From NCBI GenBank assembly GCA_965202905.1, contig OZ241868.1, positions 2,480,001 through 2,544,000 on the forward strand: 64,000 nt of DNA, in the 5' to 3' direction. The position numbers were made by a program, and so were the translations under genes. Below, piece by piece: positions 28,556 to 38,368 of this stretch. Position 1 is the first letter of the stretch. Every line of letters starts with the position of its first letter. The notes below the pieces were generated by a model. The model saw nothing but the letters and a program-made list of their open reading frames with translations. It had not been told where the DNA came from and did not search any database. This DNA comes from CAYFYS01 sp965202905 (GTDB taxonomy: Bacteria; Pseudomonadota; Alphaproteobacteria; MPNO01).

Positions 28556-29965
28556 TCAGCGTGTCCCATCCAGGACAGCGCTCGGGGCCGCGGCCGGCAG
28601 GCTGACGCGGAAGGTGCTGCCGGCGCCGGGCGTGCTGTCGATGTTCAGCCGGCCGCGGTGGCGGCCGATGATGTGCTTGACGATGGCGAGCCCCAGGCCG
28701 GTGCCGCCGAGCGCACGCGAGCGCGCGGCATCGACCCGGTAGAACCGCTCGGTCAGCCGGCCGAGATGCCCGGCGGCGATGCCGTCGCCCCGGTCGCTGA
28801 CCGAGACGACCAGCGCTGCGGCGCCGTCCAGATGGCCCGGCGCGACCGTCACGCCCACCGTCGAGCCCTCGCGGCCGTACTTGATCGCGTTGTCGATCAG
28901 GTTCTGAAAGAGCTGGACCAGCTCGTCCCGGTCGCCGATCACCGCGCCGTCTCCGCACGCGGAGTCGACCGCGATGGTCACGCCGCGCGCGCGCGCGGCG
29001 AACTGCGCCGCATCGCGCACATGGACGAGCACGGGCAGCAGCATGACCGGATCGGTGTGCGCCCGGTGCTCGCTGAGCTCGATCTTCGACAGCGACAGCA
29101 GGTCGGCGACGAGTCTCGCCATGCGCCGGGCCTGTTCGTCCATCATCGCCAGGAAGCGCGCCTGCGCGTCGGGGTCGTCGCGGGCGGCGCCCCGCAAGGT
29201 CTCGATGCACCCCAGCAACACTGACAGCGGCGTGCGCAGCTCGTGGCTGGCATTGGCGATGAAGTCCGAGCGCGTGCGCTCGATGCGCCGGGCGTCGGTG
29301 ACGTCGGCGACCTCGATCACCGCGCGCGTGCCGTCGGGCGCCGCCTCGGCCAGGCCGACGATGCGGGCCGACAGCGCCGCGTCCGAGGCCGGCCCGCCGA
29401 TGAAGTCGATCTCCTCGGTCCGGCCGGTCCCGATCACCCGCTCCGCCGCTTCGAGGACCCCGGGATCGCGCAGCACGCTGGCCAGATCGTTGCCCACCGC
29501 GGCGCCGCCGAAACCGCTGTCGACACCGCCCGAGGCGCGCAGGATCCGCCGGTCGCCATCGATCGCGATCACCGGGTTGGGCAGGTGCTCGATCAGGCTC
29601 TCCAGGGATTGCTGGCGGATCGCGAGCTGCCGGCGCCGGCGGCACAGATGGGTTGCGGCGTCGGTCAGCGCGGCGGCGATGGGCCGGGTGATCAAGGGCG
29701 AGTCGACGTGCAGCCGCCCGGGCTCCGCGCGCTCGGCGTCGTCTGCGTTCATCTCGCCCAGACCGTCGGCGAGCCCGGCGAGTGCGTGAAAATGGCGCCG
29801 TACCGGCCACCACAGAAGCGCGATCGTCGCCAGCGCCCCCAGCAGGCCGGCCTCGGGCGCCAGCAGCCCGGCGACCGTCAGGACGAACAGAACGACGAAG
29901 CCGGGCCACGCCGCGGCGACGACGCCGAAGAGGATCAGCCGCGCCGGAACGAGTGGGTGGGCCAT
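28556..29965 (-). CDS. PhoR-like membrane sensor histidine kinase
   Basis: 469 residues from ATG 29965. Two N-terminal TM helices (about 5-55), a PAS-like region (LPNPVIAIDGDRRILRA), HisKA with phospho-acceptor His in FIANASHELRTPLSVLLG, and HATPase_c with N box (LIDNAIKYG), G1 (SDRGDGIA) and G2 (GGTGLGLAIVKHI). It resembles phosphate-regulon PhoR, but no response regulator or pst genes are adjacent, so the signal is open. A longer in-frame N-terminus to 30088 would run into the palindromic repeat and is doubted. Confidence 0.82.
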   Translation of the reverse strand: MAHPLVPARLILFGVVAAAWPGFVVLFVLTVAGLLAPEAGLLGALATIALLWWPVRRHFHALAGLADGLGEMNADDAERAEPGRLHVDSPLITRPIAAALTDAATHLCRRRRQLAIRQQSLESLIEHLPNPVIAIDGDRRILRASGGVDSGFGGAAVGNDLASVLRDPGVLEAAERVIGTGRTEEIDFIGGPASDAALSARIVGLAEAAPDGTRAVIEVADVTDARRIERTRSDFIANASHELRTPLSVLLGCIETLRGAARDDPDAQARFLAMMDEQARRMARLVADLLSLSKIELSEHRAHTDPVMLLPVLVHVRDAAQFAARARGVTIAVDSACGDGAVIGDRDELVQLFQNLIDNAIKYGREGSTVGVTVAPGHLDGAAALVVSVSDRGDGIAAGHLGRLTERFYRVDAARSRALGGTGLGLAIVKHIIGRHRGRLNIDSTPGAGSTFRVSLPAAAPSAVLDGTR

Positions 29966-30033
29966 CGTCCTGTCACCACCTCCGAAAAACCCGCCGCGGC
30001 ACGAGGTTAGCAACTCGCCGGTGGGCCGCCAAT

Positions 30034-30170
30034 CGCCGGCGGTTCGAACCTTTTGCTTCGAACCGCCGGTTTTATGTCGATGGATCAACTTATCGAGACA
30101 TTCGAATGCGTTATGGTCGCCGGATCGTCATTGGCCGGGGGATTCAAATGTCTCGGTCGATCCACTAGCG
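30034..30170. repeat. Palindromic intergenic element, copy 1 (next to mutS)
   Basis: A first hairpin has perfect 13-bp arms (CCGGCGGTTCGAA, 30036-30048, with 30057-30069). A second, longer imperfect stem pairs 30082-30108 with 30141-30163. The same arrangement recurs at 57568-57742. It ends six bases before the mutS start codon, so it forms the mutS leader. Confidence 0.75.
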
Positions 30171-30176
30171 TAGGGG

Positions 30177-32837
30177 ATGGTCAGCCACTCCGCTGCAGAG
30201 CGCCCGGGCGAGCCCGCGGCGACCCCGATGATGGTCCAGTACCAGGCCGCGAAGGAGGCCAATCCGGGCTGCCTGCTGTTCTTCCGGATGGGGGATTTCT
30301 ACGAGCTGTTCTTCGAGGACGCGGCCGCCGCCGCGAAGGCGCTCGACATCGCGCTGACCCGGCGGGGCCGCCGCCACGGCGAGGACATACCGATGTGCGG
30401 CGTGCCGGTCCACGCCGCCGACGCCTATTTGCAGCGCCTGATCCGCAAGGGCTTTCGGGTCGCCGTCTGCGAGCAGACCGAGGACCCGGCGGACGCTCGC
30501 AGGCAGGGCAGGTCGGTGGTTTCCCGCGAGGTCGTCCGGGTCGTTACCCCCGGCACGATCACCGAGGACACGCTGCTCGACGCCCGCAGCAACAACTACC
30601 TGGCCGCGCTCGCCGAGGCGGCAGGCGCGCTGGGCCTCGCCTGGCTCGACGTCTCGACCGGCGAGTTCCAGACCCAGCCCATCGCCGAGACGGCGCTGCC
30701 CGAGGCGCTGGCACGGATCGATCCGGGCGAGTTGATCCTGTCGGACCGCCTGCTCGACCGCGCCGCGGTCGAGCAGGCGGCGGCGGGCTGGGCCGGGGCG
30801 CCGACGCCGCTGCCGCCAGCCCGGTTCGACAGCGAGTCGGCCCGCCGCCGGCTCCAGGACCACTATGGCGTCGCTTCGCTGGAAGCCTTCGGCGCCTTCA
30901 CCCGGGCCGAGGTCGCGGCCTGCGGCGCGGTGCTCGATTACGTCGCGCTGACCCAGCAGGGCCGGACGCCGCGGCTCGCCCCGCCCAGCCGGCTCGCGGC
31001 CGGCGCGCGGATGGAGATCGACGCCGCGAGCCGGCGCAACCTGGAGATCGACCGCTCGATCTCGGGCGCGCGCGACGGCTCGCTGCTCGGCGTGATCGAC
31101 CTGACCGTGACCGCGGCCGGCGCCCGCGCGCTGGCGGCGCGGATCGCGGCGCCGCTGACCGAGACCGCGGCGATCCGGGACCGCCAGGATACGCTGGATT
31201 TCCTGCGCCGGGACGCCCGCCTGCGCGAGGCGGTGCGCGACGCGCTTGCCCGGTGCCCCGACCTCGCGCGGGCGCTGTCCCGGCTGACGCTCGGGCGCGG
31301 CGGTCCGCGCGACCTCGCCGCGGCCCGCGATTCGCTGGCCTGCTGCGAGGGCCTCGCCGCGCTGCTCGACCGCGCCGAAGCGCCGCTGGTGCGCGAGCTG
31401 GCGTCGGCGGCCGCGGACCTGTCGCGCCACGGCGAACTGCTCGACGGGCTTTCGGGCGCACTGGGCGAGGACCTGCCGCTGCTCGCACGCGACGGCGGGT
31501 TCGTCGCCAAGGGCTACGACGCCGCGCTCGATGCGCTGCGCGCGCTGCGCGAGAACAGCAAGCAGCTCATCGCCGATCTCCAGGCGCGCTATGCCGAAGA
31601 GACCGGCATTGCCTCGCTCAAGGTCCGCCACAACAACGTGCTCGGCTATTTCGTCGAGGCGACCGCGGCCACGGCCGCGCGGATCCCCGACGACGGACGG
31701 TTCATTCACCGCCAGACCATGGTCAACGCCAAGCGCTTCACCACCGTGGAGCTTGCCGATCTGGAGGAGCGCCTGGCCACGGCCTCCGACAAGGCGCTCG
31801 CCCGCGAGCTCGAGATCTTCGAGGCGCTCAGCGGCCGGGTGGCCGCCGCGGCCGAGCCGCTCGCCGCGGCCGCGGCCGCTTTGAGCGAGATCGACATCGC
31901 GGCCGCGCTCGCCCAGCTCGCCGCGGCGCGCCGCTACGTCCGGCCGCTGGTCGACGACAGCACCGCCTTCGAGGTCGTCGGCGGCCGGCACCCGGTGGTC
32001 GAAGCCTTCCTCGAACGCGACGGCGCCGCCCAGTTCGCGCCCAACGATTGCGACCTGCGGGCCGACCAGAGGCTCTGGCTGGTGACCGGCCCGAACATGG
32101 CCGGCAAATCGACGTTTCTGCGCCAGAACGCGCTGATCGCCATTCTCGCCCAGATCGGCGCGTTCGTGCCGGCGGAGGCCGCCCATATCGGCGTCGTCGA
32201 CCGCCTGTTCTCGCGGGTGGGCGCCGCCGACGACCTGGCGCGCGGGCGCTCGACCTTCATGGTCGAGATGGTCGAGACCGCCGCGATCCTGAACCAGGCC
32301 GGGCCGCGCTCGCTGGTGATCCTGGACGAGATCGGCCGCGGCACGGCGACCTTCGACGGGCTGTCGATCGCCTGGGCGACGCTGGAGCATCTGCACGAGG
32401 TCAACCGCGCCCGCGCGCTCTTCGCCAGCCATTTCCACGAGCTGACCGCGCTGACCGGCCGGCTGGACGCGCTGCGCTGCGCGACGATGCGGGTCAAGGA
32501 ATGGGGTGAGGAGATCGTCTTCCTGCACGAGATCGTCGCCGGCGGCGCCAATCGGTCCTACGGCATCCACGTCGCGCGGCTTGCCGGCCTGCCGCACCGG
32601 GCGATCGGCCGTGCAGAGGAGGTGCTGGAAACCCTGGAGAAGGGCGAGCAGTCCGGCGCGCTCGCCAGGCTCGCCGACGACCTGCCGCTGTTCGCGGCCG
32701 CCCCGCCGCCGGCCCCGCCCAAGCCTTCGGTTGCGGAGACGATGCTGGCCAGGATAAACCCCGACGAGCTGTCGCCGCGCGAGGCGCTCGATCTGCTCTA
32801 CGCCCTGCGCGCGGCGCTCGACGACCCGCCGTCCTGA
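30177..32837 (+). CDS. mutS: DNA mismatch repair protein MutS
   Basis: 886 residues, full length. The mismatch-binding FYELF motif is in FFRMGDFYELFFEDA. Connector, lever and clamp domains follow, then the ATPase with Walker A GPNMAGKST, Walker B ILDEIGRGTATFDG and SHFHEL, and the C-terminal helix. It initiates mismatch repair. Start ATG 30177, directly downstream of the palindromic element. Confidence 0.97.
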   Translation: MVSHSAAERPGEPAATPMMVQYQAAKEANPGCLLFFRMGDFYELFFEDAAAAAKALDIALTRRGRRHGEDIPMCGVPVHAADAYLQRLIRKGFRVAVCEQTEDPADARRQGRSVVSREVVRVVTPGTITEDTLLDARSNNYLAALAEAAGALGLAWLDVSTGEFQTQPIAETALPEALARIDPGELILSDRLLDRAAVEQAAAGWAGAPTPLPPARFDSESARRRLQDHYGVASLEAFGAFTRAEVAACGAVLDYVALTQQGRTPRLAPPSRLAAGARMEIDAASRRNLEIDRSISGARDGSLLGVIDLTVTAAGARALAARIAAPLTETAAIRDRQDTLDFLRRDARLREAVRDALARCPDLARALSRLTLGRGGPRDLAAARDSLACCEGLAALLDRAEAPLVRELASAAADLSRHGELLDGLSGALGEDLPLLARDGGFVAKGYDAALDALRALRENSKQLIADLQARYAEETGIASLKVRHNNVLGYFVEATAATAARIPDDGRFIHRQTMVNAKRFTTVELADLEERLATASDKALARELEIFEALSGRVAAAAEPLAAAAAALSEIDIAAALAQLAAARRYVRPLVDDSTAFEVVGGRHPVVEAFLERDGAAQFAPNDCDLRADQRLWLVTGPNMAGKSTFLRQNALIAILAQIGAFVPAEAAHIGVVDRLFSRVGAADDLARGRSTFMVEMVETAAILNQAGPRSLVILDEIGRGTATFDGLSIAWATLEHLHEVNRARALFASHFHELTALTGRLDALRCATMRVKEWGEEIVFLHEIVAGGANRSYGIHVARLAGLPHRAIGRAEEVLETLEKGEQSGALARLADDLPLFAAAPPPAPPKPSVAETMLARINPDELSPREALDLLYALRAALDDPPS

Positions 32838-32918
32838 ACCAGCCGGCGGCGCGGTCCGGGTTTGCCGGGTCCATCAATCGGCCGGGTCCATCAATCGGAA
32901 GGACGCTATAGTCCGGTC

Positions 32919-35702
32919 ATGGTCCCGATCCCCAGACAGCGCGCCATCCTGGACCGCGCGGTGCTGAACGCGGCGCTCGACGAGGTCGTGTCGGCCGCCC
33001 GCTCGCCGTCCGCCGGCCGGTCCGGGCTCCTGGCCGTGCTCAAGGACGCGCACGAGCGCGGAGCGGCCGAGATCCGCCGAATGTTCGAGGCCGCGGAGGC
33101 GTCCGGCGAGGAGACGGTCCGCGCGCGGTCCTTCCTGATCGATCAGCTCGTCCGGGCGATCTACGACCTGGCGGCGATGCGGGTCTACCCGGTGGCCAAC
33201 CCGACCTCGGCCGAGCACCAGTGCCTGACCGCGGTCGGCGGCTACGGCCGCGGCGAGCTGGCGCCCCATTCCGACATCGACCTGCTTTTCCTGGCGCCCT
33301 ACAAGCGCACGCCGCGGGTCGAGCAGGTCGTCGAATACGTGCTCTACATGCTGTGGGACCTCGGCCTCAAGGTCGGCCACGCGACCCGCTCGGTCCAGGA
33401 CTGCATCCGGCTGTCCAAGGCCGATCAGACGATCTGCGCCGCGATCCTGGAGTCGCGCTACATCTGGGGCGAGAAGGCGCTCTACACCGAACTGCGCAAG
33501 CGTTTCCGCAGCCAGGTCGTGGCCGGCTCGGAGACCCGGTTCGTCGAGGCCAAGCTCGCCGAGCGCGACCGGCGCCATCGCCGCATGGGCGATTCGCGCT
33601 ACGTGCTGGAGCCCAACATCAAGGACGGCAAGGGCGGGATGCGCGACATCCAGACCCTGTTCTGGATCGGCAAGTATCTTTACCGCGTCGACGACGCCAC
33701 GGGGCTGGTCCGGCACAACGTGCTGACCCGGGCTGAGGCCGCCGGGTTCGACAGGGCCCAGCGCTTCTTCTGGACCGTGCGCTGCCACCTCCACTACCTC
33801 GCCGGGCGTGGCGAGGATCGCCTGACCTTCGATCGCCAAGCCGAGATCGGCGCCCGGCTCGGCTACCGGGGCCACGCCGGCAGCCGCGGGGTCGAGCGGT
33901 TCATGAAGCACTATTACCTGACCGCCAAGGGAGTCGGCGACCTGACGCGAATCTTCTGTGCCGCGCTCGAGGCCGAGCACGCCAAGCGGCCGCGCTTCGC
34001 TCTGCCCCGGCTCGGCCGGGTCCAGCATGTCGGCGAGCGGCTGACCGTGGAGAGCGGCCGCGTGGCGCTCGCCAGGCCCAACAAGTTCGCCGACCGGCCG
34101 GTCGACATCCTGCGCCTGTTCCACGCCGCCCAGCGGCACGGGCTCGACGTGCACCCCCGGCCGTTGCGCTCGGTGACCCGCAATCTCCGGCTCGTCGACG
34201 GGCTGCGTGAGGACCCCGACGCCAACCGCCTTTTCCTGGAGATGCTGACCTCGCACAGGGACCCCGAGACGACTCTCAGGCGGCTCAACGAAGCCGGCGT
34301 GTTCGGCCGGTTCATCCCGGATTTCGGCCGCGTCGTCGCCCAGATGCAGCACGACATGTACCATGTCTACACGGTCGATGAGCACACCATCATGGCGATC
34401 GGGATCGTGCGCGGCATCGAGGCGGGCAGGTTCGCCGGGCAGATGCCGATCGCGACCGAAATCGTCAAGATGGTCCACTCTCGGCGCGCGCTCTACATGG
34501 CGGTGCTGCTGCACGACATCGCCAAGGGCCGCGGTGGCGACCATTCGTCGCTCGGCGAGCAGGTCGCGCTGCGCCTGTGCCCGCGGATCGGCCTGAATGA
34601 GGAGGAAACCGAGACGACGGCCTGGCTGGTGCGTCACCATCTGGCGATGTCCAACACCGCCTTCCGGCGCGACATCAACGACCCGCAGACGATCGCCGAT
34701 TTCGTCGAGACCGTCCGCTCGGTGGAGCGGCTGCGGCTGCTGCTGGTGCTGACGGTGGCCGACATCCGCGCGGTCGGCCCGAACGTCTGGACGGCGTGGA
34801 AGGCGGCGCTCCTGCGCGACCTCTACCGCGCGGCCGAGGAGATCCTGACCGGCGGTTTCGCGGCCGAGGGCGGCGAGCGCAGGATCGAGGCGGCCAAGGA
34901 CGCGCTGCGCGCCGCCCTCACGGATGTCTCCGGCAAGGAGGTCGAGGACCATATCGCGCGCGGCAACCCCGCCTACTGGCTGTCGTTTTCGGCCGACGCC
35001 CATCTCCGCCATGCGCGCCTCGTCCGCCGCGCCCGCCGTGCGAAGACGCCGCTGGCGATGGAGACCCGGATCGACCGCTACCGCGGCGTCAGCGAGATCA
35101 CGCTGTGCACGGCCGACCAGAAGGGGTTGTTCTCCCGGATCGCCGGGGCGCTGGCGATCTGCGGGGCGAATATCGTCGACGCCAAGATCGTCACCATGAC
35201 CGACGGTATGGCGCTGGATACCTTCTGGGTCGAGGACCGCAACGGCGGCCCGGTCACCCGGCCGGACCGGCTGGCGAAAATGTCGGCGAGCATCGAGCGC
35301 ACGCTTTCCGGCGCGACCGGGTTGCAGCGGGAGATCGAGCGTCTCTTGCGCAAGGAGAGCGGGGCTCGCGAGCGTGTCTTCAACGTCGCCCCGCGGGTGA
35401 TTATCGACAACGCCGCGAGCCGGACCCATACGGTCGTGGAGGTCAACGGCCGCGACCGGCCGGGCCTGCTATACGCGCTCACCCGCGCGTTGACCGGCCA
35501 GAACGCGCAGATCGCCAGCGCCCTGATCGCCACCTACGGCGAGAGCGCGGTCGATGTCTTCTACATCAAGGACGCTTTCGGGCTGAAGATCGACAACGAG
35601 GCCAAGCGCGAACGGATCCGCACCGCACTCCTGGACACGCTTTCGTCCGTCGCCGCGCGCGAAGCGCCGGCGGACATGCCGGCGGCGGCGCACGCCTCGT
35701 AA
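32919..35702 (+). CDS. glnD: Bifunctional PII uridylyltransferase/uridylyl-removing enzyme
   Basis: About 927 residues from ATG 32919. Nucleotidyltransferase motif VGGYGRGELAPHSDIDLLFL, the GlnD linker domain, an HD domain (LLHDIAKGRGGDHS) and two C-terminal ACT domains (CTADQKGLFSRIAGAL and VNGRDRPGLLYALTRAL). It reads glutamine and uridylylates PII proteins. A 57-nt in-frame extension upstream contains a direct repeat and is not conserved. mutS-glnD-murJ-trpS is a common alphaproteobacterial order. Confidence 0.96.
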   Translation: MVPIPRQRAILDRAVLNAALDEVVSAARSPSAGRSGLLAVLKDAHERGAAEIRRMFEAAEASGEETVRARSFLIDQLVRAIYDLAAMRVYPVANPTSAEHQCLTAVGGYGRGELAPHSDIDLLFLAPYKRTPRVEQVVEYVLYMLWDLGLKVGHATRSVQDCIRLSKADQTICAAILESRYIWGEKALYTELRKRFRSQVVAGSETRFVEAKLAERDRRHRRMGDSRYVLEPNIKDGKGGMRDIQTLFWIGKYLYRVDDATGLVRHNVLTRAEAAGFDRAQRFFWTVRCHLHYLAGRGEDRLTFDRQAEIGARLGYRGHAGSRGVERFMKHYYLTAKGVGDLTRIFCAALEAEHAKRPRFALPRLGRVQHVGERLTVESGRVALARPNKFADRPVDILRLFHAAQRHGLDVHPRPLRSVTRNLRLVDGLREDPDANRLFLEMLTSHRDPETTLRRLNEAGVFGRFIPDFGRVVAQMQHDMYHVYTVDEHTIMAIGIVRGIEAGRFAGQMPIATEIVKMVHSRRALYMAVLLHDIAKGRGGDHSSLGEQVALRLCPRIGLNEEETETTAWLVRHHLAMSNTAFRRDINDPQTIADFVETVRSVERLRLLLVLTVADIRAVGPNVWTAWKAALLRDLYRAAEEILTGGFAAEGGERRIEAAKDALRAALTDVSGKEVEDHIARGNPAYWLSFSADAHLRHARLVRRARRAKTPLAMETRIDRYRGVSEITLCTADQKGLFSRIAGALAICGANIVDAKIVTMTDGMALDTFWVEDRNGGPVTRPDRLAKMSASIERTLSGATGLQREIERLLRKESGARERVFNVAPRVIIDNAASRTHTVVEVNGRDRPGLLYALTRALTGQNAQIASALIATYGESAVDVFYIKDAFGLKIDNEAKRERIRTALLDTLSSVAAREAPADMPAAAHAS

Positions 35703-35721
35703 TCCCGCCGGGAACAGCTCT

Positions 35722-37281
35722 TTGAGCCGCACACGCCTGCTGAGCTCGATCGCGACCGTTGGCGGCTACACCATGGTAAGCCGCGTCCTCGGCTTCGCGC
35801 GCGACATCCTGATCGCGGCCATGCTCGGCGCGGGTCCGGCGGCGGACGCCTTCTTCATCGCTTTCAAGCTGCCCAATTTCTTCCGCCGTCTGTTCGCCGA
35901 AGGCGCGTTCGCGGCGGCGTTCGTGCCGATCTTCACAGGAGTCCTGACCGCCGACGGGTTCGACGCCGCGCGCCGGTTCGGCGCCCAGGTTCTTGCGGTC
36001 CTTACCGTCGTGCTGCTGGCGTTCTGCACCGCCATGCAGATCGCCATGCCGTGGGCGATGTACGCCTTCGCGCCGGGCTTCGCCGAGGATCCCGTGAAGT
36101 TCTCGCTTGCCGTCGAGCTGGCCCGGATCACCTTCCCCTATCTGCTGTTCATCTCGCTGGTCTCGCAGCTCAGCGGCGTCCTGAACGCGCTCGGACGCTT
36201 CGCGGCGGCGGCCGCGACCCCGATCCTGCTCAACCTCACCCTGATCGTTTTTCTCCTCGCCGCGACGCCGCATCTTCCGACCCCCGGCCACGCGCTCGCC
36301 TGGGGGGTCTGCGCGGCCGGGCTGGCGCAGTTCCTGTGGCTGATCGAGTCCTGCCGGCGGCAAGGCATGAGTTTCCGTCTGCCGCGGCCGCGGCTGAACC
36401 CACCGATCAAACGGCTGCTGATGCGGATCCTGCCGGGCGCGGTCGGCGCCGGCGTGGTCCAGATCAACCTGGCGATCGGCGCCGCCCTCGCCTCGCTCCT
36501 GCCGACCGGGGCGATCTCCTATCTCTACTACGCCGACCGGGTCTACCAGCTACCGCTCGGCGTGATCGGGGTGGCGGTCGGCGCCGCCCTGCTGCCGCTG
36601 CTGTCGCGCCAGATCCGCGCGGGCGAGACCGGGGCCGGCATGGCGAGCCTCAACCGTGCGGTCGAGTTCGCGCTCCTCCTGACCCTGCCGGCGGCGGTGG
36701 CGTTGGTCGTGATCCCGGGTCCCATCATCGCCGTCCTGTTCGAACGCGGCGCCTTCGACGCCGCCGACAGCGCGGCCGCCGCCGACGCCCTGACGGCTTT
36801 TGCGCTCGGGGTCCCGGCGTTCGTCCTGGTCAAGGTGCTCGCGCCCGGCTTCTTCGCCCGCGAGGACGTGGTCACGCCGGTCAAGGTGGCGGCGGTCTCG
36901 GTCGCGGCCAATATCGTGTTCAGCGCGATCCTGCTGCGGCCGCTGGAGCATGTCGGGCTGGCGCTCGCGACCTCGGCGGCCTCGTGGATCAACGCCGTCC
37001 TGCTCTGGGTCATCCTTGCCCGGCGCGGTCACTTCACGGTCGAGGCGCGGCTCAGGAACCGGGTGGCGCGGATGAGCCTGGCCGCGCTCGGCATGGCCGG
37101 CGCGCTCGCCGCGTGCCTTGCCGGCGTGGGCGCGATGGTCGATGCGGGCGGGGTCGAGCGCGCCGCGGCCCTGGCCTTCCTGGTGGTCGCCGGCATCGCG
37201 TGCTACGGTGCCTTCGCCGTGCTTGCGGGGGCCGCAAGGCTGCGGGAGATTCGCCGGTCGATGACCCGGAACGGGGCTTGA
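35722..37281 (+). CDS. murJ: Lipid II flippase MurJ
   Basis: 519 residues with about 14 TM helices. MviN-family signatures: VSRVLGFARDILIAAMLGAGPAADAFFIAFKLPNFFRRLFAEGAF at the N-terminus and RILPGAVGAGVVQINL. It flips lipid II across the inner membrane. TTG start 19 bp after glnD, with GGAACAG upstream. Confidence 0.95.
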   Translation: MSRTRLLSSIATVGGYTMVSRVLGFARDILIAAMLGAGPAADAFFIAFKLPNFFRRLFAEGAFAAAFVPIFTGVLTADGFDAARRFGAQVLAVLTVVLLAFCTAMQIAMPWAMYAFAPGFAEDPVKFSLAVELARITFPYLLFISLVSQLSGVLNALGRFAAAAATPILLNLTLIVFLLAATPHLPTPGHALAWGVCAAGLAQFLWLIESCRRQGMSFRLPRPRLNPPIKRLLMRILPGAVGAGVVQINLAIGAALASLLPTGAISYLYYADRVYQLPLGVIGVAVGAALLPLLSRQIRAGETGAGMASLNRAVEFALLLTLPAAVALVVIPGPIIAVLFERGAFDAADSAAAADALTAFALGVPAFVLVKVLAPGFFAREDVVTPVKVAAVSVAANIVFSAILLRPLEHVGLALATSAASWINAVLLWVILARRGHFTVEARLRNRVARMSLAALGMAGALAACLAGVGAMVDAGGVERAAALAFLVVAGIACYGAFAVLAGAARLREIRRSMTRNGA

Positions 37282-37346
37282 CCCTTCGGGGCGATGGATG
37301 GATAACCCGGCCGCATCCCGCTTGGCGCGGGGCTGGAGCATCTGAC

Positions 37347-38345
37347 GTGAGCCGAGTTTTCTCCGGCGTGCAGCCGTCGGGCAACCTGCACCTGGGCAAT
37401 TTTCTGGGCGCGATCCGCAACTTCGTCCGGCTGCAGGACTCCTACGAGTGCATTTACTGCGTCGTCGACCTGCATGCGATCACGGTCTGGCAGGATCCCG
37501 CCGATCTCATGCGCGGCACCCGGGAATGCGCGGCCGCTTTCATCGCCGCCGGCGTCGATCCCGAGCGCAGTATCGTCTTCAACCAGTCCAGCGTCGCCGC
37601 TCACGCCCGACTCGCCTGGATCTTCAACTGCACCGCGCGGTTGGGCTGGCTCAACCGGATGACCCAGTTCAAGGAGAAGGCCGGCAAGCATCGCGAGAAC
37701 GCCTCTGTCGGCCTGTACGTCTATCCGACGCTGATGGCCGCCGACATCCTGGCCTACAAGGCGACCCATGTGCCGGTGGGCGACGACCAGAAGCAGCATC
37801 TCGAACTCGCCCGCGACATCGCCCAGAAGTTCAATCACGACTTCGGCGAGGATTTCTTCCCCCTGATCGAGCCGCTGATCCTGGGCGAGGCGACGCGGGT
37901 GATGAGCCTGCGCGACGGCGCGGCGAAAATGAGCAAGTCCGATCCCTCGGACGCCTCGCGCATCAACCTGTCCGACGGCGCCGATGAGATCGCCCGCAAG
38001 ATCCGCCGCGCGCGCACCGACCCCGAACCGCTTCCCGAGACGCCGGCCGGGCTCGACGACCGTCCGGAAGCGGCGAACCTAGTCGGCATTTTCGCCGCGC
38101 TCGCCGATCGCGGCCTCGACGACGTGCTGGCCGAGTACGGCGGCAAGGGGTTCGCCGGCTTCAAGGACGCGCTGAGCGAGCTGGCGGTCGAGACCCTGGC
38201 GCCGATCGGCGCCGAGCTCGCCCGGCTCAACGGCGACCCCGGCTACATGGACCGCGTGCTCGCGCGCGGCGCCGAGCGCGCGCGCGCCGTCGCCGACCCG
38301 GTGCTCGACGAGGTTCATCGCATCGTCGGCCTGCTGACCGCATGA
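37347..38345 (+). CDS. trpS: Tryptophanyl-tRNA synthetase
   Basis: 332 residues from a GTG start. Class I signatures: FSGVQPSGNLHLGNFLGA (HIGH-like) and AAKMSKSDPSD (KMSKS). VPVGDDQKQHLELARDIAQKFN is highly characteristic of TrpRS. It follows murJ closely. Confidence 0.97.
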   Translation: MSRVFSGVQPSGNLHLGNFLGAIRNFVRLQDSYECIYCVVDLHAITVWQDPADLMRGTRECAAAFIAAGVDPERSIVFNQSSVAAHARLAWIFNCTARLGWLNRMTQFKEKAGKHRENASVGLYVYPTLMAADILAYKATHVPVGDDQKQHLELARDIAQKFNHDFGEDFFPLIEPLILGEATRVMSLRDGAAKMSKSDPSDASRINLSDGADEIARKIRRARTDPEPLPETPAGLDDRPEAANLVGIFAALADRGLDDVLAEYGGKGFAGFKDALSELAVETLAPIGAELARLNGDPGYMDRVLARGAERARAVADPVLDEVHRIVGLLTA

Positions 38346-38368
38346 CCGGGCCGCCCTGAGACCCAGGC

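Noticed and set aside
30040..30069. tRNA T-arm (GGTTCGAACC) suggesting a tRNA gene
   Set aside because: The sequence is a symmetric hairpin with no acceptor, D or anticodon arms; the same element at 57.6 kb also lacks them.
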